DNA of 64,000 bases from Yponomeuta sedellus (Eukaryota > Arthropoda > Insecta > Lepidoptera > Yponomeutidae), in the NCBI GenBank assembly GCA_934045075.1, contig OW203724.1, forward strand, positions 9,411,473-9,475,472. The letters are read 5' to 3'. The position numbers were made by a program, and so were the translations under genes. Every line of letters begins with the position of its first letter. Within the stretch, counting starts at the first letter, position 1. Under the pieces are notes generated by a model. That model worked only from the letters and a program-made list of their open reading frames with translations. It had not been told where the DNA came from and searched no databases. This document shows, in pieces, positions 34,946-43,390 of this stretch.

Positions 34946-34958
34946 CCACAGATGGCGC
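34946..34958 (+). promoter_or_regulatory. CTCF-like motif B3
   Basis: CCACAGATGGCGC, identical to A2. Confidence 0.4.
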
Positions 34959-35384
34959 TGTTTTTGTTCTAAATTGCGGTATGGTTTTGTCCGAAGGCCC
35001 TACATAATATTAAACAAAATTGGATAGTATTGAGCACTCGACCAATCACTTCGACCAATACTGACTGTCCACTAATAATTGGCACGACTAGTGACGTAGG
35101 TAATATACCTCGCTTTGCGCTGTGGTGCGAATAGTACAGTTACTAATCCGTAATCCTTATATTAATCCTTATATCCTTATATCCTTATTTTCCTTAGTAA
35201 GTTTCATATTGCTTCAATAAATAGATCCCTAAGTACGTGCTGTCGTGCTGAAACAACGTTTCTCTTCTTGTCTGCTGAAACCCTGTCCTACAGTACCACT
35301 TTTAGCCACTAGATGTATTTCTTTCTACGCCATTCGTTTATCTCATTAATTTAAGAAATATCAACCTCATAGGGGGTAATAATA

Positions 35385-35905
35385 CATTACTGCAGAGGCC
35401 GAGAAGTAAGGGATTGCTGGACGAGTTTGGGATAGACGGCCGAGTCGTAGACGAGGCCGTCTAGAATGAGTCCTGCAATCCCTGTTCCGGCCGAGGATTG
35501 TATAATGCTTTTCTCAAACAATGCGAGGAAATATTAATATTAAAATAATTACTAGGTAATTAAGAAATAATAGTTTAGTTTGCCGCCTTTTTTATTTTTT
35601 AAATACACTAACATATTTGAGCACCATGTTTAACCGCACAAAAACCAATACCATAGATTGTCTTTTTTTTAATTTTGCAAGTATGCTTACATAACTTAGT
35701 AGGTGGTTGGCTGTATGTAATTTTTCCTTGGTCAGTTTAATTTTAGTAAGTAAATTTAAAAAGTTAGAGCAGCGGACGGTAATGGATTTTCATACTTACT
35801 TTACTGGCTTAGGCCAGTAAAGTGAGGCGGGAGCCATAAAAGAGAAACTTTGTGTCTTTATTTCATGGTAATAACACAAACATTTCCGAGCATGTTTGAG
35901 AAAAA
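35385..35905. mobile_element. 520 bp insertion within copy B
   Basis: Absent from copy A, where the sequence runs straight from GGGGGTAA to AATAATTAATTTC. The insert holds inverted pairs: TAAGGGATTGC with GCAATCCCTG, and TTTTCTCAAACA with TGTTTGAGAAAA. Foldback-type; no coding. Confidence 0.7.
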
Positions 35906-37496
35906 ATAATTAATTTCTTAACACTGATATTAATTTCCTACTGACACTTAGACCAAAACTAACTGAACAAAAAATATAAAGTGTAGCATGTAACTCCTTT
36001 TCCCCTGTGCGGTCATAGTCAGACAAGCTGGGTTCAAAGAAGAAACAATAAATGATAAAAAAATATTTGAACGCTCTCACTGGTAACCGAAGACGGATCC
36101 TCCGTGACCTCGTATCGTAGGACCCGTGAAATTTAAAAAAAATCTAGCTCTATTCATCTTAACGAATTTTATCTCGTTTCCTCCGAAAATAAGATTATGA
36201 TTTTGTGTTAGGTTTCCTGTTTACTTGTGAGACCAAAGATTGCTTATCTACGAGTACACCTAAATATTCAGTAAAATTTTTCAATGCTTTAGGGGGCCAC
36301 CTCAAGATGAATTTGTTATAGTTTCATTTTAATACCGGTAATATTTTGGCATTCAGAAAACCAAGATTTTGTGTGTCTCCACGCCCATGCCACAACTCTA
36401 AATAACTACGCCAGGCCGAAGGCCGAGCCCCATCATGCGGGTGCGAGGAAACTTGCCGCGACGAGGTTGAAGGCCGAGCTCAATACAGGTCGCGGCACGG
36501 CCGAAGGCTGTGAAGCGGGCTAGAGGAATACTCCCACGGCGATTCCAAATGCTGAGCTCTATTTACGCTGATACCAAATGGAGAGACTATTAGCGCGGCC
36601 GAAGGCCGCGACAGTTACTTAAAGTTGCTGTTAGGAGGAAACCTGTCGCGCCTTTGTACAGGCCGCGGCTGAAGGCTCAGACCATTTATGTTCCCATTTA
36701 CAAGTCCTTATTCTAAGTAATTAGCGAGACCGAAGACTGGGCCCAGCAATGCAAGCACGAAGAATTCTACTCTGGAGATGTCGAAAGCTGAGCGCCGTTC
36801 AGGTCGAAGAGATAATTCGTGACTATTCCAGTCCCCACCTACAATCGTTAACATTAAATAACTAGGTGCAGTGGAGCGTTTTTAGGCTACATAAAAAACA
36901 GACAATTTATGTAAGGATAATAAAGAAAAAAATCTGTCGTTTCCTTTGCAAATATTCTAGATAGTTTAACACCATTAGACCATATTCATTATACTAGCTA
37001 AAAAATATCGTACGACATAAATTTTTAATGCAGGCAGGTGGTACGTATGACTATATCAAACAAGTATATCAGTAAAAATATTTATGATTTGCCGAGACAT
37101 GTCCATTGTCGAACAAAAGAAAATAAAGCAATAAACTAAAATTCATTTAGGAAATAAAATAATATAACGATTTAAAGCATGTAAAGAGAACAGATGGACC
37201 TTTAAATTTTATCGTTTTACTGAGTATATAAAATGATGCAGTCGGGACCCATTAGAGGACTTTAAACAAACAGTAATGGGTCCCGACTGCAACATTTTAT
37301 ATAAAATAATAAATGCAACAGTTTGAGCAAATAATGCTTATAAAGTTATATTATTTGGTCCCTCAAGTAAAGCAGCATGAACTCTTCTGATTCGACATTA
37401 GCATTTGAAAATAAAATTATCTTATTTTTTCCGTTTCAGTTGATTTATCACTGCAGTCGGGTTCTTTTATTTTTTTAAATATTTTTTTTATTTCTA

Positions 37497-37845
37497 TTGT
37501 AAATATAAAGTATATCCTTTTACCTATAACATGACTTTAGCAACAATTTTAACGCAATTTCACTGTATCTACCCACACCCGCGGGGAGTCTGCGGTGCCA
37601 GCATATTTGTATACCAATATAAAGTATATTCTTTTACATATTCTTCTTCTTTGGTCCCTTTACTCCTCCGTCTCCTCAGTCTGGGCAGACACAAGGGCTT
37701 TCCATTTATCTCTGTTCATGGCTAGGGATGTAAGCTGCAGCCAAGTTTTTCCCTTCTCCTTCTTTTACATATAACATGATTTAAATAACAATTTCAGCGT
37801 AATTTCACTGTATTTACCCACACCCGCGGGAAAGTTGCGGTGGCA
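37497..37845 (+). repeat. 113 bp tandem array, right part
   Basis: Two further units (AATTTCACTGTATCTACCCA at 37556 and a variant at 37799), the second split by the insertion at 37641-37759. Confidence 0.8.
37641..37759. mobile_element. Short retroposed insert
   Basis: About 119 bp flanked by the same TTCTTTTACAT (37629 and 37760), an 11-12 bp target duplication typical of LINE-driven insertion. Contents include TTTCCATTTATCTCTGTTCA. Source unknown. Confidence 0.6.
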
Positions 37846-38202
37846 GGTAGACTCGGTGACATTTGGCGAGGGTTCGGCCGGCCGAAACCATGTAAATTCT
37901 TGCAACTCTTTACGCCAACACCTTAGTGGCCACTTTAGCTTGCAGGCTTTGCCGAGGTATGCTAATGCCGCAGCCTGCTGAGATTCCCAAAGGTTCTGCG
38001 GGATCGGGTTGAGTCCCTTTACGACCCCGTAGGCATCAGTGATTGCGGTTATCCATCGTAAATTCACCCCTTCATAGACGGCGCATAGGACGTCTCCGTA
38101 GTTAGAGTGGTCTGTAAACCAACACTTCCCGTTTGATTGACCGAGATGGGACATCGAACGCGCCACAGCAAATTTAGGCTTCATCATGTCGAAAGCGTTT
38201 TC
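37845..38202 (-). CDS. Candidate exon, unidentified protein
   Basis: On the minus strand the frame starts after a splice-acceptor-like ATATTAACAG at about 38203 with ENAFDMMKPKFAVARS and continues through GKCWFTDHSNYGDVLC, then WITAITDAYGVVKGLNPIP and LRCWRKELQEFTWFRP to about 37850, where it runs into the 113 bp repeat. Composition is Trp- and Cys-rich and balanced, and GC is higher than its surroundings. The open frame continues to 37765 only because the repeat is open. I do not recognise the family. It may be an exon, a captured gene fragment, or part of an unknown element. Confidence 0.35.
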
Positions 38203-38231
38203 CTGTTAATATACCGTTCGCGTCGCCTCAG

Positions 38232-38266
38232 TGGTCTGTTTGACAGACAAACTGTCTAACAGACCA
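38232..38266. repeat. 15 bp hairpin, one mismatch
   Basis: TGGTCTGTTTGACAG and CTGTCTAACAGACCA, 5 bp loop, just upstream (minus strand) of the candidate exon. Confidence 0.9.
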
Positions 38267-38294
38267 TGAGTCGATTTTATTGGAACAATTATTA

Positions 38295-38400
38295 TTATTA
38301 AAATTCTTTATTGCACAAAACACATTTGGTACAAAGGCGTACTTAATGCTATTATTATTATTATTAAAAAACAAATTAAACAGTACAAAGGTGAACTTAA
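38295..38400 (-). mobile_element. LINE 3' tails, two in tandem (reverse)
   Basis: AAAATTCTTTATTGCACAAA then GGTACAAAGGCGTACTTAAT, followed by a second ACAGTACAAAGGTGAACTTA. Both are reverse relatives of 4516-4600, with ATT microsatellite tails. Confidence 0.65.
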
Positions 38401-39059
38401 TACTAACGGCATTATCTTCCAGTTAACCTCAGTGTTGCTGAACTAGAAATATGTAAGGTAGTGCCTGCCTGAATATAATTAACATGGACATAAACAGATT
38501 ACAGATCATACAATCAATTTGAACTTAAATGGAAATGTTTTGTGGGGGGGGGGTAGTATATATGAGGGGGGATCAAAAAGTATCGAGAATGAGATAATTA
38601 GAATATATGGACTATTGATAACTTAATAATTTATTTTTCTCCATAGTCTCCGAGTGCGCACTTCGGTGCATTTTCATAGTCAACTCAAGTGTGTGCCAAC
38701 AACAGGCTAAAACGTGTATATTTAACTTCGGTTTCAAAAGAAAATAAGCTAATTTTCATGGGCCATTATTTCATGCTGCCAAAGGCACGAAGAGAATATT
38801 ACTGAGGACAATTTATAGCTCATATTGCGGGCGGGGTGCCTTATCTTCCGTATTAAGGATTTCATTAAATCATAGCTCCGTGGCAATAAAACAGTTTGAT
38901 ATCGCTTTTATGCCTCGGGAATACGACTTAATGACGCGCTGGTAAGAGCCACGTCGCTCACAACAATGTCATTAGGAATTAATTTTTTTATTAGAGGACA
39001 CACTTGCCTACATCACAGATTCATTTCATTCAACTTCTCCCGATGTTAACAACCGTTGT
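38401..39059. other. Intergenic, possible mariner end
   Basis: A G run near 38542-38552. GATCAAAAAGTATCGAGAAT at 38571 resembles a mariner-type terminal repeat, and 38640-38700 resembles the sequence just inside such an end. I could not find the other terminus, so this is only a candidate. Confidence 0.35.
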
Positions 39060-39190
39060 TTATAAAAAACTGGGGGGCAAAGACCTTCTCTTAAAAAGAG
39101 TATCCGGGCTTAATTACCACGCTGACCACCGCGGATTAGCAAATTCCATTCCAGTTTCCTTTACAGTTAGCGAGTTACTTAGCTATTATA
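39060..39190 (+). repeat. Dispersed repeat V
   Basis: GGGCTTAATTACCACGCTGA, CACCGCGGATTAGCAAATTC, then TTTCCTTTACAGTTAGCGAG. Confidence 0.6.
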
Positions 39191-39201
39191 AATATTGCTA
39201 T

Positions 39202-39568
39202 GAAGCGCTCGTAGCCTAGCGGAACCGAGTGATTGAAATCAATCACTTGGGTTAAGCAACAACAGGCGCGGATGGGTGCTGGATGGGTGACCATCTCGTG
39301 ACTACCGTTAGTGGCATTTTTCCGAGCGCTTCCGTGCTTCGCAAGGAACGTTAAGGCGTTGGTGCCGGCTGTCATGTAATGGCAGTCGTTAAGCCATGTC
39401 TGAGGCCTTATGGGCGGCTTGATAACTTCTGACAGTAAGGCCCGCCACTGTCTTGCAACCCTCCACCAACCCGGACTTGGCCCCCGTGGTGGAGTATGGC
39501 CTAACCTTCCTGCGATACAGGAAAAGACCCGTGCCCCGACAGTGGGGACATATAAAGGGTTGATATCG
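39202..39568 (+). mobile_element. 5S-rRNA-like SINE, best copy
   Basis: Flanked by AATATTGCTAT at 39191-39201 and 39569-39579, an 11 bp target duplication. The head (39202-39330) holds GGTTAAGCAAC and, 24 bases later, GATGGGTGACC, matching 5S rRNA internal control boxes A and C in sequence and spacing. Then come a middle block (GGAACGTTAAGGCGTTGGTG) and a tail (CAGTGGGGACATATAAAGGG) that resembles a LINE 3' end. About 367 bp. No coding capacity. Confidence 0.8.
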
Positions 39569-39579
39569 AATATTGCTAT

Positions 39580-40072
39580 ATTGTTGATAGAAATCGTTAA
39601 AATACGAAATAAAATACTTGTCCATTTCAAAAACATCAAACCCTCTTGACCCTCTGCCGAAGAAACGTTACTTGATGGATGGGGTACAAAGACTCCGGAA
39701 TGAGGACAACGGTAACGCAGCGTATGATTCCCACCAGTCCGCTGAGGCTGATTGCTGGCAGCTGCTGGATAACGATTAGACGAGGACAGAAGTGGCGTCC
39801 CTTAAAGGAAACCTAAGGGCGCAACCTAAGGGTAACCTTGGGATACATGAAGGGGCCTCCCCCAACGACGTAGTCACCGAGCCCGTACGTCTGGCGCAAT
39901 CTGGCCAACAACCAGCTAATCCCTAACGCTGATTTGCAAACCTTTTCACCACGATGGCTTTCCATTCAGACGCTAAGAAGAAGAGGAAACCTATACGACC
40001 TGTGCTGTGGACAAGTAGAGGCTAATTAATTGTTTTAAACCTTATTCCACACTTCTTGACATTCATAAGATC
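39580..40072. other. Intergenic, possible LINE scrap
   Basis: Near 39780 GAGGACAGAAGTGGCGTCCC resembles the EDRSxWRxL end of RTE-type LINEs but the frame is broken. 39800-39850 has repeated CCTAAGG. Nothing else recognised. Confidence 0.4.
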
Positions 40073-40279
40073 TATATTAAACGGGTCAAATCGCGATTAT
40101 TTATTGGGTAAAACGTAATTACCTTATTTCCCGACGTTTCGGCAGCGTTACAGTTGCCGTGGTCTCGGGTAGACCGAAGTGGCGAGTACAGTCAATTATT
40201 GTAACGCTGCCGAAACGTCGGGAAATACGGTAATTACGTTTTACCTGATAAATAATCGCGTTTTGACCCGTTTAATATA
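40073..40279. mobile_element. Foldback family F, long inverted repeat
   Basis: Arms 40073-40151 and 40200-40279 are about 79 bp with roughly six mismatches around a 48 bp loop (GTTGCCGTGGTCTCGGGTAG). The arms contain CCCGACGTTTCGGCAGCG. The single-arm form is at 62142-62290 and a shorter one at 24835-24912. GACGTTTCGGC motifs are common beside Penelope-like elements, but the link is not shown here. Confidence 0.8.
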
Positions 40280-40922
40280 TAACTATGTATGAGTATCGCG
40301 GAAATACTATTCATAACATCGTTTGCGACAAAACTTGAAAAGTAGATAAAAATGAAATATACGTAAGTTGTAACGCTTTGAAATCAATTTACACTAAGAA
40401 AAAAAAACTCTTCTATTATATAAAATATTCAAATTTATTACAACCTATTCCCCTTCCTTGGCCACCCGATAAAAAGAGACACAAAAGATTCAACAAAATG
40501 TTGAGCGAAATAGTGAAACGTAAAAGTTATGCCAAAGGTGCGTTATCCTTTAATTAACACTGGGAACTAATCCAGGTCCACCTGAGGGTCCCTCCGGGGC
40601 CCTTTCCGAGCAAGACACCCTTCCTGAGCCCCACGACCCTTATGCTTACGTAATAATTATCAATGGACCCCAAGGGCCCTGCTTGCCCTGCGTGTGGGCC
40701 ATGCCACCGGCAGCCCTTTTCTATTTGCATTCTGAACTTTACTTCGACACCTTTTCGGGAGTTTGTGTATTTACTAAAGCCCGTAATGGAAAAATGGCCT
40801 GGACACGTTTAGCGGAAATTGAATAAGTAAATATTAGAGGGCAGATACTTTCAAATGATAATGTAATCATTGAAAAGAAACTAGATCGGAATAGAGCAAT
40901 GAGTAGTTATGAAATATACGAG
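40280..40922. other. Intergenic, no recognised gene
   Basis: 40570-40720 is relatively GC-rich (GGTCCACCTGAGGGTCCCTC, GGACCCCAAGGGCCCTGC) but no frame stays open. Nothing recognised. Confidence 0.5.
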
Positions 40923-41067
40923 TACAATAGGTGTGACGACAGTATTAAATAATCAAAGATCTTCAAAAGAAAAGAAACCAATTAGGGGAAAGTACATACC
41001 CGTACTAAAAGGAATTAAAACACTGATTTAATTTTATAAAAAGAGATTACCAATATTTTCAATAAAA

Positions 41068-41308
41068 TAATAATAATAAATATTCATGGACATATTACAC
41101 AGATCTCGTTAGCCCTATACTAAGTACAACTGAATGACTTGTGTTACAGGTGCTAACTCGACGATAGAATACAATAAATACATACATAACATCCAAGACC
41201 CGAGACAAACTAGAAAAGTTCGTTTCCTAGTTTGCCCGGCCGGGGATCGAAACGGAGACCTTCGGTTTTACAGTCAGCGTGCCAAACCGCTGCGCCACCG
41301 AGGCCGTC
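41068..41308 (-). mobile_element. tRNA-like SINE (family 4) nested in the MITE
   Basis: Minus strand head GGCCTCGGTGGCGCAGCGGT, then TCTCCGTTTCGATCCCCGGC as B-box arm, a CTAGTTTGTCTCGGGTCTTG body, ending in a TATTTATTATTA tail. Flanked by AATAAAA at 41061-41067 and 41309-41315, a 7 bp target duplication confirmed by the uninterrupted MITE at 9581. Confidence 0.9.
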
Positions 41309-41436
41309 AATAAAAGATTATATATAATACTGCTTTTAGCCATTTTGACTGAAACACCCATCACACCGCGTGACGTAACGTTTGGGTTAACATTGGTAAA
41401 CTTCACCCGTGCTTGTGACTACCACTCCTACTAGTA

Positions 41437-41441
41437 GTCTA
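41437..41441. repeat. BEL/Pao target-site duplication, left
   Basis: GTCTA, repeated at 48473-48477. Five bases is usual for BEL/Pao integrases. Confidence 0.9.
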
Positions 41442-41827
41442 TGTGCGGGACAGGAACGATTCCTCAATAACATTAAAATTTAATTAACGATTTTATTATA
41501 AGTTGATTGTGTTTGTTGATTGCGTAGAATTAAGATAATGATAACAATGAGTACATATAAGAAACAATTGTCATAAATTTAAGTTTTCGAATCATGTTGT
41601 TTCGAATCGCCTGGGCTAGCCACGCCCCCTTTTAGTCCTGTGTAACGTAACAACTATCTGCAATGTCAACTTTACCTATAAGTATAAGGGTGAAATCAAT
41701 AAAACTTCTTCCTCTACGATTCTCAGTACTGTGTTTCAATTTCTCACTAGTCCATCTTAGAACCTGCCTACGTAAATATTTAGATTTCCTCTGTGGCTGT
41801 GTAGGCTGATTGAAGGAGGCAGCCACA
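41442..41827 (+). repeat. BEL/Pao 5' LTR
   Basis: Starts TGTGCGGGACAGG and ends GGAGGCAGCCACA. Contains CCTATAAGTATAAGG as a TATA-like stretch near 41676 and AATAAA at 41698-41703. One difference from the 3' LTR: T at 41484 against A at 48129. Confidence 0.97.
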
Positions 41828-41832
41828 TTGTA

Positions 41833-41850
41833 TGGTCCTTCGAGTATCCG
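41833..41850 (+). promoter_or_regulatory. Primer binding site candidate
   Basis: TGGTCCTTCGAGTATCCG begins five bases after the LTR. TGG fits the CCA end of a tRNA. I cannot say which tRNA pairs with it. Confidence 0.6.
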
Positions 41851-41859
41851 GATAAGAAG

Positions 41860-43390
41860 ATGGTCCGAACAAGGAGCAACACGAATGACCACGTCGAGCA
41901 CAAGGAGAGCCCCGCAAGTCCATCCGATGCCGACTCAGCGCCCCGTCCAACGGACACTGAAGCCGCTAGTACATCGAACATTACCATCGGCACAGTCGCA
42001 ACGGCGGTACCTACAACATCGCTCACCGCGCCGACCACCGACAACGATGTTACTTTACGACCTCAGGGGGACTCTTCGTCACATCGGAGTTCTTCCAAGG
42101 CCTCGACGAAGAAACGTCAAGTGGAGCTGCTTAAAGTGAGAGAAGAACTGGCAAAGAGGAGGGAAGAACTCGCCCAGCGACAAGTAGAGACGGCGGAAGC
42201 TCGTTTCGCTACTCTTCAGTGCCAAGCGGACAGTGAAGAAGAAGAAGAGATGCGGAGCGTAATCAGCAACTCGCAGCGGACTGAAACCTGGGTCGCCAGG
42301 CAGGCGCAAGTGCACGAACACCACCCAGCTGGTAACACTCATATCGTGCCACTCACAGCGCCTGTCCCCGGTCGTCCGCCGCCCACACCTTGGAGCTGCT
42401 GTAGTCCGTGTCGCGCCGCCCGCGACCTTGCCGGCGGCCGCCGCCCACTCAGCTTGGAGCTGTGCGCCGCCGCCCGCGCCCCCGCCGGCCGGCGCCAACG
42501 AGCCGCCGCCCGCGCCGTGGCATGTTGCAGCGCAGGACCGTGTGGCGCCGCCCGCGACCTTGCCGGCGGCCGCCGCCCACTCAGCTTGGAGCTGTGCGCC
42601 GCCGCCCGCGCCCCCGCCGGCCGGCGCCAACGAGCCGCCGCCCGCGCCATGGAATGTTGCAGCGCGGGACCGTGTGGCGCCGCCCGCGACCTTGCCGGCG
42701 GCCGACGCCCACTCAGCTTGGAGCTGTGCGCCGCCGCCCGCGCCCCCGCCGGCCGGCGCCAACGAGCCGCCGCCCGCGCCGTGGAATGCTGCAGCGCGGG
42801 ACCGTGTGGCGCCGCCCGCGACCTTGCCGGCGGCCGCCGTCCACTCAGCTTGGAGCTGTGCGCCGCCGCCCGCGACCCTGCCGGCGGCGGCCGCTGCCCA
42901 CTCAGCTTGGAGCTGTGCGCCGCCGCCGGCGCCCCCGCCGGCTGCCGTCACTTGCCTAGCTTGGACATATGAACAGCCGCCCGCGCCCTCGCCGGCGGCC
43001 GACGCCCGCCCAGCTCGGGCCTATGCACCACCGTTCGCGCATCTCCAGCAAGCTCAACCTCATGTGGCGGGCGCCCAAAACTACCGGGACTTCGCGACGA
43101 CCTTCCCGGAGGCCGCCCAGTCGGCGCTGTCGTCCTGGCGCCCCGCTGTTGAACTGCCTACTTTCTCCGGCGCCTCATCCGAGTGGCTCATGTTCAAGAC
43201 GGCGTTCTACGAGTCTGCGCGGTATTTTAGTGAACACGATAACCTAGCGCGGCTACGACGACGGTGCTTAAAAGGACCCGCTAGGGAAGCAGTGCAGTGT
43301 TTGTTCGTTAGTTCTACGACGACAGTGGAAGTACTTGAAATCCTCGCATCGAGGTTCGGACGCCCAGTGGCCATTTGTATGGCGAAATAG
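41860..43390 (+). pseudogene. gag: BEL/Pao gag, frameshifted and stopped
   Basis: Starts at ATG 41860 (MVRTRSNTNDHVEHKES). The N-terminal part has a Lys/Glu-rich coiled-coil-like stretch (VELLKVREELAKRREELAQR). The frame changes between about 42380 and 42425: upstream sense is in one frame, while the Pro/Ala-rich repeats and the capsid-like part (NYRDFATTFPEAAQ, LPTFSGASSEWLMFKTAFYE) are in the next. The latter matches the DUF1759-type Gag region of Pao elements. An in-frame TAG at 43388-43390 then stops it. A GC-rich sequencing error could explain the shift. Confidence 0.85.
42425..42952 (+). repeat. 132 bp minisatellite inside gag
   Basis: Units repeat at 42425, 42557, 42689 and 42821, each 132 bp (44 codons), the last one internally rearranged. 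Sense frame encodes Pro/Ala-rich units with PPPAPPPAGANEPPPAPW. No stop occurs in several frames on either strand because of high GC. Confidence 0.95.

Larger units (their letters stand above)
34347..37495 (-). mobile_element. 3.2 kb non-coding element, copy B (inverted)
   Basis: Reverse complement of copy A over nearly its full length. Left terminus CCCGACTGCAGCGAAGCC, right terminus CTGCAGTCGGGTTC. Differences from A: a single terminal arm, a 520 bp insertion at 35385-35905, a roughly 130 bp deletion at 35315 removing one CTCF-like unit, and a five-unit rather than 77-unit tetranucleotide run. Flanking TTTATT on both sides may be the target duplication. Confidence 0.8.

Noticed and set aside
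38571..38720. Mariner element
   Set aside because: Only one end-like motif is visible, with no transposase frame or second terminus, so it is mentioned as a candidate only.
40130..40240. Bacterial-style terminator hairpin
   Set aside because: The inverted GACGTTTCGGC sequence belongs to a dispersed foldback family, not a transcription terminator.
42079..42951. Minus-strand 290-codon and other long frames over gag
   Set aside because: They result from the GC-rich 132 bp repeats lacking stops in several frames; only the Pao-like frame has family similarity.
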